From positions 1 through 12,153 of the forward strand of contig JALOQT010000010.1 in NCBI GenBank assembly GCA_025453375.1: DNA of 12,153 nucleotides. The letters run 5' to 3'. The translations under genes and the position numbers were made by a program. Below the pieces are notes generated by a model. It ran no database searches. It was not told the DNA's origin and worked only from the letters and a program-made list of their open reading frames with translations. Of the stretch, positions 1-7,720 are shown one piece after another. This stretch comes from Phycisphaerales bacterium. Its GTDB lineage: Bacteria; Planctomycetota; Phycisphaerae; Phycisphaerales; UBA1924. Numbering within the stretch: the stretch's first letter is position 1; each line of letters opens with the position of its first letter.

Positions 1-897
1 GATGATCTGGATTCCTGTCTCGGCCAGGAAACCTCCGGCGGGCGGGATGGTGACGGTCCACTGGTAGCCGTAGGTGCGGTCGAAGCCCGCGTTGGCGGGA
101 GGCACGGTGTTGTTGAAGTTGGTGCTGATCGCATCGACCATGTCGTCGAGGGCGGTGGTGCCGAAGGGGAAGCCCACGCCGCCGCGGCCGATGTAGGCGT
201 TGGCGTTGCCTCGGGGCATGAAGAGGATGGGCAAGGCCCCGCTGAGGTTGCGCATTTCCAGGCCGGTGTTGCCGGGGCGTGCGATGATGATGTCATCACC
301 GGAGAGGGTCGGCACATCCAGGTCGGCGACCCAGAAGAGGTTGATCGTCAGTGGGTTGTCGCCGGTGTTGGTGATGGCGTTGCGGACCAGCACCAGCGGG
401 CCTTGGGCCGGATTGCTGATCAGCCAGGACTGGCTGGAGGTGAAGCTCCAGGTGGCGCCACGGTTGACGCTGTAGTCGATGGTGGCCAGGGCGCTGGTGC
501 CGAGGTTGTTGTTGGCGCCGCCGGTGCGGTTGATGATCAGCGTGCCGCTGGTGCTGGACGCGGCGTTGATGAAGGCGAACTCGCGCGAGTCACCCGCGAC
601 GCGGAAGAACCACCCGCCGCGCCAGTAGGCGTCGTTCTGACCGATACCCGTCTGGGAGAAGGAATAGGTGGAGTGGGCCGCGGTCGCGCTGGTGAGGCCG
701 GCGAAGGTGGGCGCGGCAACACCGGCGATCGGCGTGTGACGGAAGACCGGGCCGGGGTTGGCCAGACCACCACCGCTCGGCGTGATCGTGAACGTCTGCG
801 CGGCGGCGATGGCCACCGAACCAGCAACCGCCACAAGAGCGGCAAGCGCCTGGCGGGTGGTGCTGATCATCGGCGATGCGTTGGATGCGTGAGTCAT
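1..897 (-). CDS. Secreted protein of unknown function, C-terminus beyond left edge
   Basis: An open frame of 299 codons runs from ATG at 897 to the first base of the window with no stop, so the gene is cut by the left edge. The start is supported by a GGAGGG ribosome binding site (minus strand, 905-910) seven bases upstream. Residues 1-33 look like a Sec signal peptide: a polar start, then ALAALVAVAGSVAIAAA, with probable cleavage before Gln34 (AAA|QTF). A second Met at residue 10 could also serve as start. The mature part is rich in Gly, Asn, Thr and Ser with beta-type stretches (SGTLIINRTGG, NPLTINLFWVADLD) and a conserved-looking SGDDIIIARPGN. I do not recognise the family. Composition suggests an extracellular or surface beta-rich protein. 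A PEP-CTERM or dockerin-type anchor may lie past the edge, but this cannot be seen. No function is assigned. Confidence 0.85.
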   Translation of the reverse strand, partial: MTHASNASPMISTTRQALAALVAVAGSVAIAAAQTFTITPSGGGLANPGPVFRHTPIAGVAAPTFAGLTSATAAHSTYSFSQTGIGQNDAYWRGGWFFRVAGDSREFAFINAASSTSGTLIINRTGGANNNLGTSALATIDYSVNRGATWSFTSSQSWLISNPAQGPLVLVRNAITNTGDNPLTINLFWVADLDVPTLSGDDIIIARPGNTGLEMRNLSGALPILFMPRGNANAYIGRGGVGFPFGTTALDDMVDAISTNFNNTVPPANAGFDRTYGYQWTVTIPPAGGFLAETGIQII

Positions 898-1193
898 TGT
901 GCGGCCCTCCGGTTGAGCGTCGGCCAGCGGCGCGACGCGTGGTCAGTCGAGAACGCCACCGTGGCCCCTGTGGCCCGCGGTGGCTGTTCAACGTCACTCC
1001 CCTGCTGTGTCAGTGTGTCACCAAAGTGCGCGATAACCAGCGACAGGCGGAGAATCGTGCGAAACGCCAACTGGGGAGAATGGTGGGCGAGGGGAAGCCT
1101 CACCCAAACTGCCACCGGACGCGTGGCGGGCGGCGCGGGGAGGCGGTCGGGACGCGGCAAGCTGGCTGGGCGAGCGAGCAGGTGCGAGGGCGG
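898..1193. other. Intergenic region upstream of the partial secreted gene
   Basis: This stretch of 296 bases lies between the 3' end of the FmdB-like gene and the start of the secreted-protein gene. I see no credible gene: the open frames here have no ribosome binding site and no family resemblance. The only structure noted is an inverted repeat, GCCACCG at 955-961 with CGGTGGC at 978-984 (16-base loop), which would fall in the 5' leader of the leftward gene. No convincing -35/-10 pair and no T-tailed terminator hairpin was found. Confidence 0.5.
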
Positions 1194-1490
1194 TCAATCG
1201 TCAGCCGAGATCGCATTCGGCCCGCGGCCGGCGGTCTTTTCCATATAGCCGTTGCCCTTGCGCTGATACTTGGTGAAGCCCAGGCGGTCGAGGTTTTTGT
1301 CGCTGAGGGTGCCCTTGTTGAGGCCGGACCACTTGCCGGCGACGGCGGGGGCGGTGATGGCGCGGCGGCAGGGCTTGCCGCTCTCGGGGTGCTTGGTCAG
1401 CGGGGCGTCCTTCATCATCTGGACGATCTCGAAGGTCTCGCCGGTCGGAGCGCCCTTGGCGTCGAGGTATTCGTACAGGTATGTGGGCAT
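1194..1490 (-). CDS. FmdB-family small protein with degenerate zinc ribbon
   Basis: A 98-residue protein beginning MPTYLYEY and continuing ETFEIVQMMKDAPLT and SGKPCRRAI matches the N-terminal layout of the FmdB/CxxC_CxxC_SSSS putative regulatory family (typically MPTYEYxC..CG, F-E-x-x-Q-x-M-x-DAPLT, CPxCG..xRR). What is odd is that the zinc-binding cysteines are absent. The first CxxC position reads YLDAKG and the second reads HPESGKPC, leaving Cys41 as the only cysteine. The C-terminal part (DKNLDRLGFTKYQRKGNGYMEKTAG, split here as about residues 64-88) is basic and probably a family-specific tail. Function in this family is poorly known; a regulatory role is only the historical annotation. 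The start at 1490 is chosen because MPTY is the conserved family start, although no strong ribosome binding site precedes it. The gene stands alone, downstream of the terminator of its leftward neighbour. Confidence 0.85.
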   Translation of the reverse strand: MPTYLYEYLDAKGAPTGETFEIVQMMKDAPLTKHPESGKPCRRAITAPAVAGKWSGLNKGTLSDKNLDRLGFTKYQRKGNGYMEKTAGRGPNAISADD

Positions 1491-1505
1491 GGCTTATTGA
1501 ACGCT

Positions 1506-1530
1506 GGCGGGTGCGGGCAATCCACCCGCC
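1506..1530. repeat. Short inverted repeat upstream of the FmdB-like gene
   Basis: GGCGGGT (1506-1512) pairs perfectly with ACCCGCC (1524-1530) around an 11-base loop. It lies 15 bases upstream of the FmdB-like start codon, so in the minus-strand transcript it could fold in the 5' leader or serve as a binding site. No T-run follows on either strand, so it is not a terminator. Confidence 0.4.
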
Positions 1531-1547
1531 GTGCGTGCGGCAGGCAA

Positions 1548-1581
1548 CAAAATGAAAAGCCCCGCGAGCAACTCGCGGGGC
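1548..1581 (-). terminator. Rho-independent terminator of the PstS/dockerin gene
   Basis: A perfect 10-bp GC-rich stem (GCCCCGCGAG at 1559-1568 and CTCGCGGGGC at 1572-1581) has a 3-base loop. On the minus strand it is followed directly by TTTTCATTTTG. It lies about 85 bases past the stop codon of the leftward 1081-residue gene and before the FmdB-like gene. It therefore ends the large transcript and separates the two genes. On the plus strand no T-run follows, so it works in one direction. Confidence 0.92.
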
Positions 1582-1664
1582 GTAGGTGATCACTGCTTCA
1601 GTTCAGAGGCCGATGCTCAGCCCTCTTGCGTCTCGCGACGGCCCTCAGTCCTGGTCCCTCACAC

Positions 1665-4600
1665 TTACGGGCAGCCAGCGAAGTAGAAGCCCAGGAAGAC
1701 GATGATGTCGTCGGCCGTCAGGGCACCGTCGGGCTGGCTGGCGTTCTGGTTGGCACCGGCCACGTCAGCCAGCAGGTTGGCGGGGCTGGCGGGGTTGCCA
1801 GCGACCGGGCTGCCGGTGGTGTTGCCGAAGTACCAACCCAGGAACACGATGATGTCGTCAGCCGTCAGGGTGGCGTCGGGCGTCGTGCTCTGGTTCGGGC
1901 CGGCGACGTTGGCGCGGCTGGAGCAGGCGTTGAAGAGGTTGGTGACGATCGTGCGGTCGGCGGCGTTGACCACGCCGTCGCCGTTCAGATCGCCCGTGCC
2001 CCACCAGATCTGGGCCGGAGCGGTGGCGATGCCGGCGTCGACGATCGCCAGGTCGGCGGCGTTGGTGACGCCGTCGAGGTTCACGTCGCCCAGCGTCGTG
2101 CCCAGGATGACCTGGACCAGTTCGACCACGTCGGCCTGGTTGACGCGACCGTCGCCGGTCATGTCCGCCGAGAGGTCGGCGCGGGTCGTCTGGGTGCCCG
2201 TGGCGGTGGCCACGGTGACGATGCCGTTGGCCTCGGCCAGGTTGTTCCAGTTCAGCTCGCCGTCGGTGACGGTCGTGCTGCGGCGGAACTGAGCCTGGAC
2301 GTACGAGATGTCCCAGCCGTCAACACGGTTGGCCTCGCCGGCGGGCAGGCCATCGGCCGAGTTGCCCGAGTCAGCACCGACCGGGACGTAGCCCGGCGCA
2401 ACGCGGCCCGCACGGTTGTAGACGTCGCCGCGGGCATCGCCGTTGGCGTACGTCTTGGGCGTGGCCAGAGCCGTGCCGAAGAAGTTGCCACCGAAGGCCG
2501 AGTCGACGTTCGTGAAGCCGACCTTGCGATCGAGGCGGCGGCCGGTGTCCGGCACGCTGGCATCGGCCACCATCGCCAGACCGTCGGCGAAGTAGCGGAC
2601 GTCCAAGCGGGTGAAGGAGCCGTCGCCGTTGAAGTCACCGAGGATTTCGATGACCGCATCGGCGGCATTGGCGGCCTGACCCGTCGCATTGGCCAGCGTG
2701 GCCAGAGCGCCCGTCGCGCTGGGGCTGGTCCAGATCGGGCCACCGTTGCGCTGACGCCACGCGGCGATCATCTGGGCGATGTCCGACGCGTTGCGCACGC
2801 CGTCGGCATTGAAGTCACCCGCGACGGCGTTGCGGAGCGGGAGGTTGGCGCCGTAGGCCAGCGTGGTGCCGCCCTGGGTGACGTAGGCATCGCCATTGGG
2901 CACGAGGCCGACGTCGGAGTAGCGGAAGTTGGTGACGAAGAGGCGGAGGGAATCACCGAACGCGCTGGCCGGGGCGAAGAGCGTGCCGAACGCGGCGGTG
3001 TTCGCTGTGCCACCCTGGGCGACGGTGCGGGCGTCGTTCTGGGCATAGGTGCTGCGGAGGGGCACCTTGCCGGCGCGGCTGTTGCCGTTGTTCGGCGCGA
3101 CGCTGGCACCGAAGGTGGCATAGGCCGGGTTGCCCAGGATGTTGCCGCTCTGGAAGCGGATGAAATCCTGCAGCGACTGGTTCAGGCCCGGGTTCGGGAC
3201 CAGGACTGTCGGATCGATCGACGGGGTGGACTGCTTGAGGAAGTCCGTCGCGCCCAGCAGGATGTACTGCGTGGCGGCAAACTCACCGGGGGTGAAGATC
3301 GTCTGGTCCGAGCCGGGCAGGGAGCTGAAAGCCGCGACCGAGCGGCTGATGTTGTTGATGTAGGCCGCGGCTTCGACGTTGCGCATGGCCGGGTTCAGCG
3401 TGCCGGGGCGGACTTCGCTGTTGTTCCAGCCGAGGCCACCCTTATTGGCCGGCGCCGAGCGCGGATCACCGAATGACGCGAGCGTGCCCGGGCCCCAGAT
3501 GACCCAGCCGTTGGGGCCGTTGTCCAGGAGGTTGTCGAGCGTGGGGCGGACGAACTGCGTGCCGCCGTAGAGCGAGTTGCGGACGCTGGCGATTTCCATC
3601 TTGCCGGTGGTGAGCCAGCTGGTCAGGAAGGCCGAGTCGGTGCCGCTCTGGCTCTCAAAGCCGCGCTCGGGGCCGACGTAGCCGATGGCCAGACGATTCT
3701 GGATGACGGAGCCTTCGACGCGGTTGTTGCCCTGCTTGTTGCTGGGGATGTAGACCGGGCCGAGGCGGTCAAACTGCACGCCGTTGTTGCGGACACCGGC
3801 GTTGTCGCCGTTGTTCCACGAAGGATCGATGCCGTTGCTGTTGTCAAAGGCGTTGCGCGTGCCCGAGCCGCTGTCACGGGTGACGACGATGAGGTTCTCG
3901 CCGTCGCGCTGGCGGCCGGTGGTGAAGAGGTGGCGGATGTCGGCCTGATCGAACTGGTTGCTACCGATGCCGAAGTTGATCACCGGCGCGACGGGGGCGA
4001 TGAGCACCAGCGTGTCGAAGATCGTGTTGGCGTCGGGCGTGACGCTGGGGTTGAACAGGTTGGCGCCGCCGGTCAGCGTGGCGAGGGTCGTCTGGCGGCT
4101 GCCGCTGTTGCGACGGGCCCCGTCAAAGTCCACCGGGTTGCCGGCGTTGCTGCCGTAGCCAGCGGTGAGCGGGCGACGCTGCGAGCCGGTCGTGCCGGTC
4201 TGCGTGACGGCCCAGGCGGTCGGAACGTCCAGCGGGGAGACGTCCACACCCATGCCGCCGGTCTGGCTGATGCCCTCATTGGGGCTGGTGCTGGCCACGG
4301 CGTTGCTGGTATATAACGCGCGGAACTGGAGCGGGCCAGCGGTGATGACCTGACGAACGGGCGCGCCCATCGGGTTGTTGCTGTTGAACAGAGGGCCGAG
4401 ATCCTCGGGCACCTCGGGGTTCGGATTGGCACCGGTGTTGTCCTGCGTCGCGGCGCCGGCCTGGATGTAACGCGAGCGGTTGTAGAACGCGGCGGTGCGG
4501 GCGCTGATGCGCAGCGACTGGCTGGCCACCGTGTTGGTGCCTGGCTGCGTGGTGAACGTGCGGCCGAAGTCGATCAGTTCCTGGAAGCCGTTGGTGCTGC

Positions 4601-4910
4601 CGACGGCCGAGTAGATCAGCACCCACTGCATGTTCGCGGGCGTGGCCGTCGGCCACGTCTGGTTGCCCGGGAAGGGCGAGGGCACGACGAACGGAGCGAG
4701 CTGATCGACCTGGAAGCCACCGTTGACGCGGGCGACGCCGTCGCCATCGACATCGATGAAGTCAATCGTGCTTGCCCGTGAACGCAGGAAGGTCTCCAGC
4801 AGCGTCGCGCCGGAAACGTTCACCACCGTCGGCTGAGCGGCGGCATAGCCCGCAAACACGCCAACGCTCGTCCCCGCCAACGCCATCAACGCCAACTTTG
4901 AACGCGTCAT
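1665..4910 (-). CDS. Secreted PstS-like substrate-binding protein fused to dockerin/EF-hand repeats
   Basis: This 1081-residue protein starts with a Sec signal peptide (MTRSKLALMALAGTSVGVFA…, probable cleavage AAA|Q at 25/26). A GAGGAG ribosome binding site at 4918-4925 fixes the start. Residues 27-600 resemble a PstS-type phosphate-binding (PBP type II) domain. VNVSGATLLETFLRS (30-44) corresponds to the N-terminal G-A-T/S loop, TRDSGSGTRNAF (344-355) to the SGT anion-binding loop, and RLAIGYVG (406-413) to the IGYV motif. The domain is far longer than standalone PstS (about 320-350 residues), so it has insertions. EF-hand/dockerin loops of D-x-N/T-x-DG type begin near residues 699, 759, 916, 942 and 974. 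Two GC-type modules follow (1001-1030, 1049-1080), ending …FAGCP. The exported location follows from the signal peptide; phosphate binding is inferred from the fold only. There is no pst permease nearby, so a transport role is unproven. Confidence 0.9.
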   Translation of the reverse strand: MTRSKLALMALAGTSVGVFAGYAAAQPTVVNVSGATLLETFLRSRASTIDFIDVDGDGVARVNGGFQVDQLAPFVVPSPFPGNQTWPTATPANMQWVLIYSAVGSTNGFQELIDFGRTFTTQPGTNTVASQSLRISARTAAFYNRSRYIQAGAATQDNTGANPNPEVPEDLGPLFNSNNPMGAPVRQVITAGPLQFRALYTSNAVASTSPNEGISQTGGMGVDVSPLDVPTAWAVTQTGTTGSQRRPLTAGYGSNAGNPVDFDGARRNSGSRQTTLATLTGGANLFNPSVTPDANTIFDTLVLIAPVAPVINFGIGSNQFDQADIRHLFTTGRQRDGENLIVVTRDSGSGTRNAFDNSNGIDPSWNNGDNAGVRNNGVQFDRLGPVYIPSNKQGNNRVEGSVIQNRLAIGYVGPERGFESQSGTDSAFLTSWLTTGKMEIASVRNSLYGGTQFVRPTLDNLLDNGPNGWVIWGPGTLASFGDPRSAPANKGGLGWNNSEVRPGTLNPAMRNVEAAAYINNISRSVAAFSSLPGSDQTIFTPGEFAATQYILLGATDFLKQSTPSIDPTVLVPNPGLNQSLQDFIRFQSGNILGNPAYATFGASVAPNNGNSRAGKVPLRSTYAQNDARTVAQGGTANTAAFGTLFAPASAFGDSLRLFVTNFRYSDVGLVPNGDAYVTQGGTTLAYGANLPLRNAVAGDFNADGVRNASDIAQMIAAWRQRNGGPIWTSPSATGALATLANATGQAANAADAVIEILGDFNGDGSFTRLDVRYFADGLAMVADASVPDTGRRLDRKVGFTNVDSAFGGNFFGTALATPKTYANGDARGDVYNRAGRVAPGYVPVGADSGNSADGLPAGEANRVDGWDISYVQAQFRRSTTVTDGELNWNNLAEANGIVTVATATGTQTTRADLSADMTGDGRVNQADVVELVQVILGTTLGDVNLDGVTNAADLAIVDAGIATAPAQIWWGTGDLNGDGVVNAADRTIVTNLFNACSSRANVAGPNQSTTPDATLTADDIIVFLGWYFGNTTGSPVAGNPASPANLLADVAGANQNASQPDGALTADDIIVFLGFYFAGCP
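1671..1910 (-). repeat. Tandem C-terminal GC-type dockerin-like module within the PstS/dockerin gene
   Basis: Two copies of one module are encoded at 1821-1910 and 1671-1766. Both carry the core TLTADDIIVFLGWYF / ALTADDIIVFLGFYF after a VAGxNQ segment with a PDA/PDG turn. The DNA is also clearly related (the complement of gatgatgtcgtc…gccgtcagg recurs in both). Only the last copy ends in the planctomycete GCP terminus. The first copy is followed by NTTGSPVAGNP, a linker. This looks like an internal duplication of the terminal module. Confidence 0.85.
1929..2822 (-). other. Five EF-hand/dockerin-type calcium loops
   Basis: This lies within the 1081-residue gene. The loops read GDFNADGVRNASD (residues 698-710), GDFNGDGSFTRLD (758-770), ADMTGDGRVNQAD (915-927), GDVNLDGVTNAAD (941-953) and GDLNGDGVVNAAD (973-985). 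All have the D-x-N/T-x-DG-x-x-x-x-x-D spacing of dockerin type I / EF-hand calcium-binding loops, each followed by a hydrophobic helix. The second and third loops are separated by about 145 residues of another sequence, and the last three are closely packed. Calcium binding is inferred from the motif. Confidence 0.85.
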
Positions 4911-5258
4911 GATCTGATCTCCTCTGCAAAGGTGAAGTGGTCTGTGAAACGTGCTTACGCCGATCCAACACGCCGACTTTTCTGCTTTGACTCCCGATCA
5001 ACTCTCAACCCGGTCTCAATCTCCGTGCTCGTCTGAGCCTCGACTACACAGCCGCTCCAGGCGCGGTGACAGCCCTTGCGATTCACGGTCTTCGCACGAA
5101 GCACACATTCATCTGTTGTGGGCTGTCCCTGCCCGCTGTGGAACTCGGCCTGGAAGAAGCATGCCGTCACTTTCGCGCCGGCACACCCAAAGTCTCGTGA
5201 AGATCAGATCAGGTTTGCACGCCGCGGCCAATCGCCGGGCGAGCGTGTGATGGCCTGA
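4911..5258. other. 348-base gene-free region between the prepilin gene and the PstS/dockerin gene
   Basis: I see no credible coding frame. Possible structures are GACAGCCC (5068-5075) with GGGCTGTC (5120-5127), a perfect 8-bp inverted repeat around 44 bases. A second is GATCAGG (5207-5213) with CCTGATC (5254-5260), which reaches into the prepilin stop codon and encloses CACGC/GCGTG (5218-5222, 5243-5247). Neither is followed by a T-run on the minus strand, so neither is a standard terminator. The region must hold the 5' leader and promoter of the leftward PstS/dockerin gene, but no clear -35/-10 pair was found. Confidence 0.5.
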
Positions 5259-6293
<1,035 letters not shown>

Positions 6294-6301
6294 GGCCAGC
6301 A

Positions 6302-6306
6302 CTCCT
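6302..6306 (-). promoter_or_regulatory. Ribosome binding site fixing the prepilin start
   Basis: AGGAG on the minus strand lies 8 bases before ATG 6293. It decides against the upstream in-frame extension to 6512, which would place 73 extra residues before the prepilin signal. Confidence 0.8.
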
Positions 6307-6322
6307 GCATCAGACGCCAGGA

Positions 6323-6358
6323 CGCTGAGCGAACCGACACCACGAGTGCCGCTCAGCG
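6323..6358. repeat. Paired CGCTNAGCG palindromes in the prepilin leader
   Basis: CGCTGAGCG (6323-6331) and CGCTCAGCG (6350-6358) are perfect reverse complements separated by 18 bases, so they could form a 9-bp hairpin. Each arm is also itself an odd palindrome (CGCT-N-AGCG), so the pair equally fits two copies of a protein-binding site with centres 27 bases apart. They lie 30-65 bases upstream of the leftward prepilin start codon. Confidence 0.55.
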
Positions 6359-6488
6359 CCATTTCGAAGAGGGCAGACCATAGATCGAGGGGCTTGGAAA
6401 GTCGGTTCACAAAGCATGATGTCTCGATCAAGATCGCGCTAGGGCCGTGTAAACATGAAGACGGCGTCAACGCAGCGCAAAGAACCAA

Positions 6489-6501
6489 CGCGTCAGACGC
6501 G
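6489..6501. promoter_or_regulatory. 13-base palindrome upstream of the flippase-like gene
   Basis: CGCGTC-A-GACGCG is a perfect odd palindrome with 6-base arms. It is placed 37 bases before the rightward ATG at 6539, in the divergent spacer. The arms are too close for a useful hairpin (1-base loop), so an operator for a dimeric regulator is the more natural reading. In a GC-rich genome chance is also possible. Confidence 0.35.
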
Positions 6502-6538
6502 ATGACCTTCACACAGCAGTCGGGTATCCAAACACTTC

Positions 6539-7720
6539 ATGAAGGCCCGGCAGCATGGTCGATACGCCCACGACCAGGTGGCGGTCGACGCCGCCGACGC
6601 AAGGCGCAGCCCCTGCGCCAGTCGATATCGTCCTGCCCACTGCACACGTCACGTTGATCTCTCCATCACTGTCGAGCCCTCCCTGACTGACGCACCACCT
6701 CCAACGCCGACGCCCGCCCACCCGCCAGCGCGATCGCGCGCCGGCGCGGCGTGGCAGGTCGTCGCCTTCCTCATCGGCCTAGGCATGCTCGGCGTCTGTG
6801 TCTATTTCGTCGCCAGCAATCCGCAGTATCGCGCGCAAATCGCACGCCTGGCCTCCGCCCCGTGGTGGCTGCTTGGTGCGGTCGTCGCCATCACGCTGGG
6901 CTTGCTGGCCAGCACGGGGATGGTCTTTCGCAGCACGCTCTCGCCCATCCGCCGCATCAGCGTCCTGGACGCCTGCACGATCAACGCACTGTGCACGCTG
7001 CTGGGCAATCTGCCATTCAAACTCAGCCTCGTGGTGCGGATCCTGATCAACACGCGGCGCCATCACGTCCCCCTGCCGACAGTCATCTCCTGGATCGGCG
7101 GCACGGCGTTGGTCATCATCATCAGCCTCGCCCCCGCCGTCGCCGCGACGTTCATCTTCAAGACCGTCGACGCCCGCTGGTGGCTAGCGACGGTGCTCGG
7201 CACGATCGTGCTGGCGACCATCGCGGTGCTGATGGCCCAGCGCCTCGCCCCGCCGGATCGGTGGCACGCGCTGATGCTGCGGATGCCCGGATTCATCCAA
7301 CGCCTCGCGGCCCGGCCCATCGTCGTCAAACTGCATCACGGCCTGGCCACGCTGGCCAGCCCCAGCGCGATGACCCACGCCCTGCTGTGGCGCACGATCG
7401 ACCTGGCCGGGCAGACCGTCCGGTTCTGGCTCGTCGCCCAGGCCCTGGGCGTAGAGATGACCTGGGCACAGTGCCTGATCGCCGGCACAACCTACTTCTT
7501 CCTGCAAGGGGCCAGCCCCGCCGGGGCACTGGGCACGCGCGAGGGCGGCACGGCCCTGGTCCTCTCGCAACTGGCCGGGGCCGATGCGCTGGCCGTCGTG
7601 CTGGCCGTCACCGCGATTGAAAGTGCCGTCAACGTCATCGCCGGCGTGGCCAGCGCGGCATACTTGCGCCCCGATCGCCTGGCCCGCGCCTCAGCCGCGC
7701 CGACGACTACTTCCCTTTAA
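6539..7720 (+). CDS. Flippase-like / LPG-synthase transmembrane-domain protein (UPF0104 family)
   Basis: A 393-residue polytopic membrane protein. Hydrophobic segments lie near residues 72-92, 108-128, 146-157, 184-205, 214-233, 287-303, 310-328 and 350-375. Two signatures fit the lysylphosphatidylglycerol synthase TM-region / UPF0104 (AglD-like) family: NALCTLLGNLPFKLSLVVR (149-167), and SPAGALGTREGG (326-337), which corresponds to the conserved P-x-G-x-LG-x-REG signature. There is no C-terminal MprF-type aminoacyl transferase domain, so it is not a complete LPG synthase. Standalone members are annotated as flippase-like, acting on lipid or lipid-linked substrates in the inner membrane; the substrate is unknown here. 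The start is uncertain: no ribosome binding site precedes ATG 6539, GTG 6578 is also in frame, and residues 1-70 are a non-conserved tail with PPPTPTPAHPP. The 3' end overlaps the convergent flavodoxin gene by 14 bases. Confidence 0.82.
   Translation: MKARQHGRYAHDQVAVDAADARRSPCASRYRPAHCTRHVDLSITVEPSLTDAPPPTPTPAHPPARSRAGAAWQVVAFLIGLGMLGVCVYFVASNPQYRAQIARLASAPWWLLGAVVAITLGLLASTGMVFRSTLSPIRRISVLDACTINALCTLLGNLPFKLSLVVRILINTRRHHVPLPTVISWIGGTALVIIISLAPAVAATFIFKTVDARWWLATVLGTIVLATIAVLMAQRLAPPDRWHALMLRMPGFIQRLAARPIVVKLHHGLATLASPSAMTHALLWRTIDLAGQTVRFWLVAQALGVEMTWAQCLIAGTTYFFLQGASPAGALGTREGGTALVLSQLAGADALAVVLAVTAIESAVNVIAGVASAAYLRPDRLARASAAPTTTSL

Noticed and set aside
403-1248. 281-codon plus-strand frame across the left-edge gene and the spacer
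   Set aside because: No ribosome binding site or family resemblance, low-complexity Gly/Arg/Val composition, and it runs across a well-supported minus-strand gene and into the FmdB-like gene.
1626-3476. 616-codon open frame on the plus strand opposite the PstS/dockerin gene
   Set aside because: It is antisense to a gene with signal peptide, ribosome binding site, family motifs and terminator. Its Val/Gly/Arg/Ala-rich sequence is the usual product of reading GC-rich codons in the opposite direction.
4951-5250. 99-codon plus-strand frame in the gene-free region
   Set aside because: Ser/Arg-rich composition without a hydrophobic core, no ribosome binding site, no recognisable motif. It looks like a chance open frame.
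6294-6512. N-terminal extension of the prepilin protein to an ATG at 6512
   Set aside because: It would put 73 residues before the prepilin signal, which must be near the N-terminus for cleavage. AGGAG 8 bases before 6293 marks the real start.
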